NCBI GenBank assembly: GCA_028279705.1
Contig: JANQNF010000001.1
Span: 55,632 to 119,631, forward strand
Source: an archaeon
Lineage (GTDB): Archaea > Aenigmatarchaeota > Aenigmatarchaeia > QMZP01 > JAFGSV01
Direction: 5' to 3'
Length of the DNA: 64,000 nt
Made by a program: the position numbers and the translations under genes. The stretch's first letter is position 1, and the number at the start of each line of letters is the position of its first letter. This document shows, piece by piece, positions 52,701 to 61,000 of this stretch. The notes under the pieces are model-generated. The model made no database searches, was not told the origin of the DNA, and saw nothing but the letters and a program-made list of their open reading frames with translations.

Positions 52701-53845
52701 TTGTACATGAGTATGACGTGACTTGCGTTCGAGTGGTCCGTCACGTTTGCTGTGACTGCGATCGAGACGCCGGGGTCCACGCTCTCTGCCGTGCCTGGGG
52801 ACAAATTCACTGATACCACTTCCGGCGCAGTCGACGCGTCAACGGTGAGCGTGTAGTTCGAAGAATACCACGAGCTCTGCGATTCATTGTCGTATACCAT
52901 GCAGTTCCAGCTGTACTGCCCGTCTGGCAAGTTATACATGGTCCAGCTGACGTTCTCCTCCGAGTGGTCTGAAATCACCCTGTAGTATGAATCGTTTATT
53001 TCGGTCGCGTTCAATGCCCTCAGGTGTACACCCATGTCGTCGATCAGCATGTCCGTAGAATATGTCCCGCCATAATAATTCCCAACGTACATTTCGTCAC
53101 TGAAAGACCCGTTCACGGAGTAAGTGCCGCTGTAAAGGGCCGACTGATTGGAACCGTCAACGAAGAGGTCCAGTATATGGCCACTTCCAACAAGGTTGTT
53201 GACATCCCAAACGGCAGCTATGTGGTGCCATTCGCCCACAGACCAGCTAGATATTTCGATCCTTGCGCTTTTCCTGTTTGAACCACCATCATAGAAATCG
53301 AAATACAATTCCCCGTAATTATTCCACAGTTGTATCTCGTTGGTGTTGTCATTGCCGCTTGAAACGAAGTACACCTCTTCGCTGTAGGGGTCGAAGTCAT
53401 TTCTTACCCACATCTCGATGGTCCCCTGCTCGTAATATATGTTCCCTGCGGACGGGAAATAAATCCAGGCAGGGGTTTCCATGATGACACCTTCCCTCAT
53501 GTGGGTCGTCGTGAAACTCGTGCTGCTGTAATTTGCGGTCTCTCCTGTCATGCACTCATGGCTGTTATCGAATCCGCAAACAAGCAGCGCATAAGAGTCG
53601 TTCTGCGACCCCATCAACCTCCTCGTGTCGTGGAGGGTGAAACTTCCGTTCATGTCGTGGTAAAGCGATGCACTGTACACGTTCTCGTCGTCTGTCATAT
53701 TGCACGTGAACGTCAGATTGCCAGCCGTTGGCGATATGTAGCCGTCATATGGATACTGCAGGGTCACGTTTGGTGCAGTTACTGCAGATACGCATGGTAA
53801 TATGGCTATGAAGAATATGGAAAAGGCTAGCAAAGACCACTTCAT
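49703..53845 (-). CDS. Multi-domain LamG/CARDB surface protein with three TM helices and repeated cytosolic hairpins
   Basis: 1380 residues. Signal peptide (about 1-20), Ig-like start, a LamG/concanavalin-like domain (about 100-310), several Ig/NEW3 domains, a polyglycine linker (SSSGGGGGGGV) with a Cys-rich segment before it, a TPR-like helical region, TM1, a cytosolic coil, TM2 (WAPSFLAVLAMFIILSY), a second outer helical region, TM3, and a final cytosolic coil. The cytosolic coils contain three related hairpins with a Q..Y(Y/F)...(V/I/M)SK..Y signature. ATG 53845 is used. A half operator ATTGTCGAT lies between the TATA box and start. Likely a structural envelope protein linked to the cytoplasm. 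Confidence 0.82.
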   Translation of the reverse strand: MKWSLLAFSIFFIAILPCVSAVTAPNVTLQYPYDGYISPTAGNLTFTCNMTDDENVYSASLYHDMNGSFTLHDTRRLMGSQNDSYALLVCGFDNSHECMTGETANYSSTSFTTTHMREGVIMETPAWIYFPSAGNIYYEQGTIEMWVRNDFDPYSEEVYFVSSGNDNTNEIQLWNNYGELYFDFYDGGSNRKSARIEISSWSVGEWHHIAAVWDVNNLVGSGHILDLFVDGSNQSALYSGTYSVNGSFSDEMYVGNYYGGTYSTDMLIDDMGVHLRALNATEINDSYYRVISDHSEENVSWTMYNLPDGQYSWNCMVYDNESQSSWYSSNYTLTVDASTAPEVVSVNLSPGTAESVDPGVSIAVTANVTDHSNASHVILMYKSPYAGIYTNDSMDYNNVTGLWENGTISTNQDEGNWSYRFWSNDTLGNAGTTSVYTLPVSKEKSWELVIYNATDDESSTLGAVNGFKGTEQRMGMLWINNTGDYVANFDLTSSLELSYNVTEPFDLAIGESKVVEVNITLPETPSEYLVEINISTTSIPASRLVNGTAVSYIGGPYINETTDITSYPSSMTQSSSANFSARVKNIGNETASNVTLNWTLPSGWSLTYGNVSHMMGDLVPYESVTVTVTAYASSSAAAGAATVTINSTSLNGTAGNDYVTISLTCNDNDGTCGTGCSYLSDGNCETPSTGSSSGGGGGGGVITVNVTDPEISLAVQERPDLTRGYPYELHVNVTNPVDDTNLTGVYLEIDGYSESLVEVTPPTIDTIGAGDTGHFELAVSVPYYMERKEYIVTLTAKAVAGYSGGSKTVQDSASTIFAVHGVLKEDALISIGNAEDSIEEMVSADLASVRVESLIDDAKTAYDNGNFDSAEDIATEIIELKNKAFSLASSIGTLENDIDSVGYYGINVEGSTRMLQLARAAFQRGDYARAETRMTAAVTALQIETSNILPLIILLRDYWQYLIVSIVVLSVLSFFGWKRMKVLSVSRELKGIRDKKEAVKLLVRKNQEEYYKMQSVSKGDYVISMKNYEKRLAGLVAEELRLKRRLSAMKGEGVGGILKGREVLENSMKEVQRSYFEHGKISKSEYEESIKELQKEMAEVEKEMRGLGRSGKRKWAPSFLAVLAMFIILSYPVVSGIVGNVSTDDAQAAIAEAEAVMKDMEAMGFGTERVNTTLENAKLLFSKGDYETALTTARYVTVLKQKAVMADNLLDETELRLYEFYSEGYDTAAAQSAFDEALKEYEGEDYDSAERLLTQSMDLLDETERDTLLSKASEGNVFTPLVRALAGDLLITSLVFVVIFLAGMIVLFVRTSIARKQKIMKLEKKIKDTKTSIENAQHDYFNNRKMSKRNYMTKMEKYKRDLETLMEEMGVEKERFKPLI
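49713..49722 (-). promoter_or_regulatory. GGTTTAAACC palindrome upstream of degenerate-KaiC copy B operon
   Basis: A 10-bp perfect palindrome located inside the 3' end of the surface-protein gene, just upstream of the TATA-like TAATATAAGC (49701-49710) of the leftward operon starting at 49677. Confidence 0.5.
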
Positions 53846-53857
53846 AATTATATAATG

Positions 53858-53866
53858 ATTGTCGAT
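53858..53866 (-). promoter_or_regulatory. Half-operator ATCGACAAT upstream of the LamG surface protein
   Basis: Read on the minus strand, ATCGACAAT matches half of the 16-bp palindrome at 55905-55920 and lies 12 nt before the start at 53845 (10 nt in the HTH gene), just after a TATA-like element. The HTH regulator may control this gene too. Confidence 0.45.
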
Positions 53867-53982
53867 TATGATAAATAAATTTTTCATTTAGATTTAAGGA
53901 AACTCGCAAAACGTTTAAACATAGGATCGGGCAGAGTTTCCCTGTAGGCGCATTTTTATTGATTTTTGCCAAAGATAGCATC

Positions 53983-55428
53983 ATGGAAATGCGCTTCCTT
54001 CTTGCGGCTGTGTTATTATTGCTGTTTTCGATAGCTTCCTATGCGTATGTCACGGAATTTTTCGCAAATATACAACCTGCCGTGGAATACCTCTGCGAGG
54101 GCTGCAACGTGCTTTTCATAACGGTCGACACCCTTCGGGCTGACCACGTCTCATCTTATGGGTATTTCCAGGAGACCACACCAAACATTGACAAGCTTGC
54201 ATCAGGCGGTGTCATGTTCTTAAACGCTTTCTCACAGATACCGCATACACCGCCTTCCCACTGGTCAATGTTTACGGGACTTTATCCCCAGAGACACGGA
54301 AAGTATACGCCTCTTGATGATGGCGGTGACGTCCTGAGCCTTCCGGAAATACTAAGCGAAAACGGCTACGTTACGGCCGGCTTCATAAGCAGCCAGATAC
54401 TGACCGGTCTAGAGACGGAGTTTTCCCATTTCAACATGGGTACTTCAGGAAAGAAGGTACCGAGAAAGGAAGCTGGTGAGACAACGGAGGAGGTACTTAG
54501 TTGGCTTGACGAACATTCATCCGAGAGGTTTTTCTTATGGGTGCACTATTTCGATCCGCACAGTCCTTACGAGCCTCCAGCGGAAACGGACGTATTCGAT
54601 TATGGCGATTCTCCCAAATACTCTGACAAGAGATATAATGAAGACGGGATATCGAGGCACAGGACGATGAGAGAGGAGATAGCAAAGTATGACGGAGAGA
54701 TACTGTACACTGACATAAACGTTGGCATGCTCATTGACAAGCTCAGTGAAAAGGGAATAGATGGGGACACGCTGGTTGTTTTAATGTCGGACCACGGCGA
54801 ATGCTTCGGTGAGCACAACTTCACTGACTTCGGCTATGAAAAGGAAAGGGCCTGCGTCTTCCACGGAAAGACGCTCTACGATGAGGAAGTAAGGATACCG
54901 TTTATCATTATGAATCCGAGATCCTCCATTGCCAACTTGAGGGTCGGCGGCATCACAGAAACTGTGGACGTTTTCCCGACAGTTCTTCAAATCCTGGGAC
55001 TTGATGCACTGTCGCATGACACTGACGGTAGGGGGCTTGCTGACATGATCAAGGGAAGTGATGCAGGAAAGCCTTATTCTGTCATGCATACGGAGCCTAT
55101 AAGGGGCGGTGCCCTCGCTGCAGGACTGAGGACGGACGAGTGGAAGTTCGTCAGGGTACTTCCGGGAGAGATGTGGCTCGACAAGGAAATAAGCGAGCAG
55201 GACGGAGGACCATCAGGTGAGACTGGCGGTGCGGTCACGAGTGAGACAAACAAACTTCTGAAGCCTTCGGAAGGTGAAAAGACAGACTTCATCCAGAGTG
55301 AGCCCATGGTTGCCTCACGACTAGAATCCCTGCTCTCAGAGGAATTTTCAGGAGACTGGTTCAATTACGAGACAGAGGTCGACAACGATACAATTAAGAT
55401 GCTCATTTCCCTTGGTTACATGCAGTGA
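53983..55428 (+). CDS. Sulfatase-fold alkaline-phosphatase superfamily protein lacking the formylglycine Cys
   Basis: 481 residues with an N-terminal membrane anchor (about 5-22). The metal-binding VDTLRADH and MSDHGECFGEH motifs are intact. At the catalytic site the sulfatase motif Cys-x-Pro-Ser-Arg reads Thr89-Pro-Pro-Ser-His, so no formylglycine can form; Thr is the likely nucleophile, as in phosphotransferase or phosphodiesterase members. Substrate could be a phosphate-bearing surface lipid or glycan. A C-terminal acidic region follows. ATG 53983 fits a TATA box (CATTTTTATT) about 25 nt upstream; an earlier in-frame ATG at 53959 does not. Confidence 0.86.
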   Translation: MEMRFLLAAVLLLLFSIASYAYVTEFFANIQPAVEYLCEGCNVLFITVDTLRADHVSSYGYFQETTPNIDKLASGGVMFLNAFSQIPHTPPSHWSMFTGLYPQRHGKYTPLDDGGDVLSLPEILSENGYVTAGFISSQILTGLETEFSHFNMGTSGKKVPRKEAGETTEEVLSWLDEHSSERFFLWVHYFDPHSPYEPPAETDVFDYGDSPKYSDKRYNEDGISRHRTMREEIAKYDGEILYTDINVGMLIDKLSEKGIDGDTLVVLMSDHGECFGEHNFTDFGYEKERACVFHGKTLYDEEVRIPFIIMNPRSSIANLRVGGITETVDVFPTVLQILGLDALSHDTDGRGLADMIKGSDAGKPYSVMHTEPIRGGALAAGLRTDEWKFVRVLPGEMWLDKEISEQDGGPSGETGGAVTSETNKLLKPSEGEKTDFIQSEPMVASRLESLLSEEFSGDWFNYETEVDNDTIKMLISLGYMQ

Positions 55429-55441
55429 AAAGTGAAGTATT

Positions 55442-55894
55442 CTACTGTCGAAATCGGTAGAACCTTTTCCGACACTTCAATTCCGACTCCAGAACACCCT
55501 TATTTTCCATTTCCTTTAGGTATTCGCTGCAGCGTGTACGAGATAGATTGAGCAGTTTGCAGAGCTGGGGTGCGCTCAGGCTGCCGTGCTGCTGGAACAT
55601 GAGTGTAATCATTTCCTTTACGCGAAGTTTTCTGGCGCTTGGATTGACATTCTGTCGACAGTTCGACTTGTTCAAAATCATCAATTGGTCCATTTTTTCA
55701 GCAAGTTCTTCCATCATGAAATTCATGTCATTCATTTTTTCATGCATCCCGCTTTCGTCGAATTTCTTTGAAATAAGGTCCTCTATCCTACGGTTAAGCG
55801 ATTGCTCCTTCTGGGACTCCCTTATCTTTTCTGCTTCTGTCAGGGAATCCATCTTCTCCTTTTCCAGTTTCCTTGACCCCAAAAACTCGATCAT
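55442..55894 (-). CDS. Coiled-coil HTH transcriptional regulator
   Basis: 150 residues. An N-terminal coiled coil (about 5-75, with FMMEELAEKMDQLM) precedes a winged-helix domain (about 90-150): VKEMITLMFQQHGSLSAPQLCKLLNLSRTRCSEYLKEMENKGVLE. ATG 55894 is preferred over the upstream in-frame start at 55963 because a TATA-like TAAATTTAAAT sits about 25 nt upstream and a perfect 16-bp palindrome lies between them, which would make it self-repressing. The sulfatase gene ends 13 bp away, converging. Confidence 0.82.
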   Translation of the reverse strand: MIEFLGSRKLEKEKMDSLTEAEKIRESQKEQSLNRRIEDLISKKFDESGMHEKMNDMNFMMEELAEKMDQLMILNKSNCRQNVNPSARKLRVKEMITLMFQQHGSLSAPQLCKLLNLSRTRCSEYLKEMENKGVLESELKCRKRFYRFRQ

Positions 55895-55904
55895 ACAATA
55901 TCCT

Positions 55905-55920
55905 ATTGTCGATCGACAAT
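55905..55920. promoter_or_regulatory. Perfect 16-bp palindrome, likely operator of the HTH gene
   Basis: ATTGTCGATCGACAAT is its own reverse complement. It lies between a TATA-like element (about 55921-55932) and the start codon at 55894 of the HTH regulator, where binding would block initiation. Confidence 0.7.
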
Positions 55921-56017
55921 TTAAATTTATTGCCAGTAACAGGTCATATAAGCGTCGACACATAGGTAGATTAATAGTTGCAACTGTTAACCAATCACTC
56001 TATCTAGGTGTACACTC

Positions 56018-56830
56018 TTGAACGAAAAACTACTTGGGGCAAATGCTAAGGGGCAAGCACAGATAATAGCTCTATTTCTGGTCATCACCGCTGCCGCTAC
56101 AGTAACCTTGGCATCACAGACCGCTTCAGACTTCACGGCTTTCACAGGGATGGTAGCGGGGGTGAACGAGACTGTCCCGGAAAACGCCACAGTGACGCCT
56201 GACGACAACCTTCCGGAGGCCGGGGTTACTGGCAATGAGACTACCCCTGTGGAAGAAACCGGGGACGATGTCGAGGAAACTGATGACAACGAAACGACTG
56301 AAGACCAGGAACCGCCTGAGGTGCCAGAAGAAAACGTCACTATCCCAGAAAACGCAACAGATGTCCCGGAGAACATAACAGAACCCGAAGAAAACGCCAC
56401 CGAAGTGAACATGACGGAACCGTCTGAAAACGTCACTATCCCAGAAAACGCAACAGATGTCCCGGAGAACATAACAGAACCCGAAGAAAACGCTACCGAG
56501 GTGAACGTGACAGAGCCTGAACCCGAAGAGAACGTAACAGAAGAGATTATTCTGCCATCCATTTCGGTGCACCTTGATACTCCTTCCAAGACCACGAGGG
56601 GCTCTATTGTGACTTTGACTTCCGTGATATCGAACACGGGTGGCTCTGCAGAGAACGTGGTGATCGAATGGATACTTCCTGAAGGATTCACCGTGAAGAA
56701 AGGAAGCATCAATGAGGAGATAGGAGAACTTGGTATTAGCTCTTCTTACACGTCCGAGATAACCGCATACGTCACGAGGGACACCTCTCGCGGGTCCGAT
56801 GAAATAATAGTGAGGGTCAGCCATGGGTAA
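56018..56830 (+). CDS. Pilin-like surface protein with Asn-rich repeats
   Basis: 270 residues. TTG start at 56018 with GGTG seven nt upstream; the leader ...NAKG|QAQIIALFLVITAAATV looks like a class III signal. Residues about 45-170 are Glu/Pro/Asn/Thr-rich with two nearly identical 32-residue repeats, each carrying several N-X-T sequons, so this is probably a glycosylated stalk. A CARDB-like beta domain (about 180-260) ends the protein. It overlaps the next gene by 8 nt. Confidence 0.75.
   Translation: MNEKLLGANAKGQAQIIALFLVITAAATVTLASQTASDFTAFTGMVAGVNETVPENATVTPDDNLPEAGVTGNETTPVEETGDDVEETDDNETTEDQEPPEVPEENVTIPENATDVPENITEPEENATEVNMTEPSENVTIPENATDVPENITEPEENATEVNVTEPEPEENVTEEIILPSISVHLDTPSKTTRGSIVTLTSVISNTGGSAENVVIEWILPEGFTVKKGSINEEIGELGISSSYTSEITAYVTRDTSRGSDEIIVRVSHG
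56330..56521 (+). repeat. Tandem 96-bp coding repeat (2 copies)
   Basis: Two nearly identical 96-bp units (56330-56425 and 56426-56521) within the pilin-like gene. Over the first 65 or so bases the two copies are identical, indicating recent duplication. Each encodes ENVTIPENATDVPENITEP followed by EENATEVN. Confidence 0.9.
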
Positions 56831-58010
56831 GAAAAAGAAAACTGGTAACCGCAAGACTGCACTCACACTATCCGTCATTTCTCTGGTCACGATTTTTGCT
56901 TTCGCGCTTACGTCTTACAGTGGCGTGCTGGACGCGACCTTCACGGGAGCATTCCTTGCGGACGGTGTGAACGATTCTATATCGTCCACCCCGTTCACGA
57001 CGGTCGAGGCTTCAACACCGATTGAAATATGGGCCGATACGTACGTTGAACTTGAACATGACGAAGACGCTTTGGTGGCGCGCCTGAAAATCGACACAGG
57101 AGAGCCACTTGCAAAACAGACCATTGACGTCGATGTCGACAGTGAACCTTATGCTTCAGCCGAGACCGACAGCGACGGCGAAGTCGTGATATTGTTCGAG
57201 GCAGACAACGCTTCCCGCAGCGTAAGCGCATCTTTTTCCGGCAGCGATATGGAATATCTCAACCCATCAGAGACGCTTATTACATTGTCTCCGGCCACAG
57301 TCGAGGAAGAACTGAGCATCACGGCCAACGTAACATACGACGATTACATAACATACACGGCAGAGACTGAAGCCATACACATAGTGAACGACGGTGCACA
57401 CTGCACCGAAGAGGATCCCTGTAGGTTCAATGACATATACGAGGCTGACCAGAAGAACGGGTGGGGCTGCATGATGAAGCTTTATGATTACTACAAGTTC
57501 GATTGTGCTCTGCATATAGGAGACGGCTCGAACGAGACGTGGCTGTTCTCCAAGCACGAGCAACTGTGGATAAACAAGCCATTCCTCATCGACAACAAGG
57601 CTTTTCTCAAATTCGGCGAGATCATAGATGACAGGCTTTCCATAGGAGCGTTCGTCTTCGCAAACGTATCCGAGGAGGACGAACTTCAGGATCACAGCGC
57701 CATCAAGATAAAGCCGGGCGGCGGCCTATATTTCTACCTTTCCAAGTACACCGTGATGACAGATGAGGCCGAGAACAACATATACGCTTCGGTCGGCTCC
57801 GAGCTCGTCATGAACGACTTCACCCTCCAGCGAAAGGACAAGACTAAAGAGACAGCGGTCTACACGCCTCCCGGTGCAGTCATCGCCGAAGACAACTTCG
57901 TCAGCGGCGGCAGATACGTTCCACTTGTCAGTAAAGAGGAACCGCTATTCACGACAAGGTACAATGCAATAGAGTGCGTTTCTTCCGGCGATTTAGGGGG
58001 ATGTGAATGA
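56823..58010 (+). CDS. Membrane-anchored surface protein
   Basis: 395 residues. Basic start (MGKKKKTGNRK), a hydrophobic anchor (about 14-36), an Ig-like domain (about 60-160), then a domain with four Cys (CTEEDPC; CMMK; DCALH) with beta-helix-like character around IKIKPGGGLYFYL, recalling the parallel strands of right-handed beta-helix surface proteins. It ends CVSSGDLGGCE with no transmembrane tail. The final codons overlap the next start by 4 nt (ATGA), so it is operonic with the giant protein that follows. No named family. Confidence 0.73.
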   Translation: MGKKKKTGNRKTALTLSVISLVTIFAFALTSYSGVLDATFTGAFLADGVNDSISSTPFTTVEASTPIEIWADTYVELEHDEDALVARLKIDTGEPLAKQTIDVDVDSEPYASAETDSDGEVVILFEADNASRSVSASFSGSDMEYLNPSETLITLSPATVEEELSITANVTYDDYITYTAETEAIHIVNDGAHCTEEDPCRFNDIYEADQKNGWGCMMKLYDYYKFDCALHIGDGSNETWLFSKHEQLWINKPFLIDNKAFLKFGEIIDDRLSIGAFVFANVSEEDELQDHSAIKIKPGGGLYFYLSKYTVMTDEAENNIYASVGSELVMNDFTLQRKDKTKETAVYTPPGAVIAEDNFVSGGRYVPLVSKEEPLFTTRYNAIECVSSGDLGGCE

Positions 58011-61000
58011 AGGCACTGCACCTGCTGACGATTTTTTTGGCCTTCTCAGCAGCGTGTGTATTGTCGGCAGTGCCTGCAGAGGCCAGCATAACATGCGACG
58101 GTACTACGATAGACGTTGTCGCGGATAGTGTCGCTCCATGCGGCAGCGCGACGACGGAGGCAACCGCTTGTACCTTTGCGGACATAGCAGGGGTGACAGC
58201 GTGCAGCACCACTTATAGCTCCATAACCGAGACTAACAACTATTACGTCATAGACGACGAACTGATCATAGGAGATACGGCTGGTACCTACCCCACGTAT
58301 TTCAAGTCTACCAACGAGATAGTGAGACTCAATGACTGGATTGACGTGCTTGACGGGAGCACGCTGCAGTTTGGCCAGCTAGATGGCAACGGCAATCCCG
58401 AGCAGGGAACGTTCATAAACGCCAATTCCGCAGCCGAATGCGGGACTAACGGAGCCATCTGCGGAGACGATGGCGACCCCGTAGGCGGCACGCTAAAGTT
58501 TTACGACACCACGAACCTTATCATTTACACGGGTGCTACCAGAAATGCCATAGATTGCGCGGGTACGACGACCACTGGAAACCAGCGTCTTCGTATAAAG
58601 AAGCTCACTTACGAAAGGGAAGACCTCACAACCGATTATGGTGACAGGGGTGTCATGCGTGTGCCAAAGAACGCTTCGATAGACGGCTACTACTTCTACA
58701 ACAACCTTTACGGAATGCTCATGAACGGTGAGCCGATATACGACATCAAGAACCTCGAGATACGAAACGCGGGGAGCGGGATTACCCTTTCAAGGGGAAA
58801 CGGCAAGGTAACGGGTTACGTCGGCATCAACAACTCCATCGATGCAAGGCTCAGCATGTACCACCTGACTTTCATCGATTCCACGGTGAACGAGACGCTG
58901 TTCACACACGGTGATGCAGGTGACAGGTCCGGGGACCAGGGAGACCCGTGGTACGATTACAGCTCGAGCCCGAGATCCTACCCCGGAGGCCAGCAGATAG
59001 ACCGTTACTTCATGCTGCAGAACTCGTTCAATGTGAAGGTCGTCGACATAAACAGTGATCCGTTAGAGAACGTGACGATCGAGGCTTATGGCCTGAAGGG
59101 GGACAAGGACTTTTCAGAAATGACTTACGCAAACGGCACCATTGACGAGCAGATACTCAACTACAAGAGTTTCTGGCATTATTATGACAGTGGCCCTGCT
59201 GACCTTGACAACCCGACCGCGGCCGAGTGTTCAGGTTCTTACCCGCCATCTAACAAGAGTTACACCCCGCACGTCGTAAAGTACAAGAAATACGGGAAGA
59301 AGTTCCTCGACTCCGGACTCAGTGCCACTAATCCGAAAAATCTTGAAGTGCAGGTGCAGGACAACGCCCACATTAACATGAGCGAGGCCACTGCCCTCTC
59401 CCAGACAGGCATAGTGTACTCAGAACCCATAAAAGTCAGTTTCATCTACGAGAAACACAGTGACTGGACAACCACGGGACAGCTCGACAATTATCCTGTG
59501 GCCCAGTCCGGATACTTCGCTCTGCTGAGAAATTCCAATTTGGAGAACGGGGACTACATAGACGAAAGGCTCACGCGGGTTGATGGAGATGCCGGGACTA
59601 ATGAATACAACGTATCATGGGGATCAGGAGAAATAACTTTTGGAAGCAGCATGTCAGGATATGAAGTCAGGCCAGTTTACTCCTATGGCGGCGGTGTAGA
59701 GATAATCGGCAACAAGACACCAAGCAACGTTTATGATTACATGCAGGTCCAACTGTCCGATGAGATGGCCACTGACACGGGGACCATTTACGATTTTTAT
59801 GTCGATGTCCTGCTCGGCAATTCGACTGATGAGGCGAGACTAGTTTCCACCGAAGATGCTACATTCAATTTCAAGGAGGGTATGCATTTCACTTCAAACC
59901 TGTCAAGAACCCATGTGTATGTAGATGAGAGCTTTGAAAAGGATATAGCGGATTTTGAATACGTGACCAACGCCTATGGCACTTCCTCGACGGCTTCGAG
60001 GACGAATTATTACAATTCCACCAATACTTACTGCCCGAGCAGCAACTGTATGGAAATCTGCATAAACAAGGACGACAAGGGAACAGACGGGCCATTCTCC
60101 GGAGCCCTCAACGTAACTTTCAATGTCACAGGCAGTCCAGATGAAGTCATTGTTGAATTCAGCTACGTCATGTACAATGACGGCCAGACGGAGGCCGGAG
60201 AGGACGTCCAGGTCAGGTACAGGAACATGACAAGTGGTGGTACGATTACCGCAGACACACTTGACGGCGATTCTGGTGATGCTACCAGCCAGGGCTGGAA
60301 GATGGGTAATGTCCGGCAGATTTTCACAGGGGTTTCTAATGGAGAACAGTCTTTTGACGTCGGCTGCTGGGGTGACGATGTCGATGACGGCACAGGAGAC
60401 GACAGCGAGTTCTACATGTGCTTCATAGACGACGTGAGGATAACCGGTATAGTCCAGGAGTATGCAGGTAACGGAACGACGGTTAACATCAAAGCCAATA
60501 ATTGGAACGTCAAATGGAGCAATGTCAATGGCAGCCTGGAAAGAAAATATACGTTTGACGTGACTGTCCAGGATTCCAGCGCCGATCCGCTGGAAGACGC
60601 TAACGTGACCCTTACCGATGTTAACGGTGATGTAGTATTTTCCATCAACAGTTCGGCTGACGGAACGATTCCGCAGCAGCAGGTCACTTATGCGATTTAC
60701 AATAATACGGTAAACCAGACCTTGTCACCTTTCACTCTGACTGTTACAAAGAGCCCATACAGTCCATACAGCGCTCCTTTCGATCTGGACAGTAAGACTG
60801 AAACGCTTGTGAGCATGTCGATTCCATGCAATCCGGACCTCGTATACGAGTATGATGTTCTTACCGGAGACAACGAAAACGTCAACCGAAGTGCGGACGC
60901 GGGCAACAGTACATTCTCAGTCCGCATAAAATATGCGGAATCGTCCACACTGACTGATGATCAGGAAACTGGTGTTATTCAGATGATAGGCCAGGCTGGA

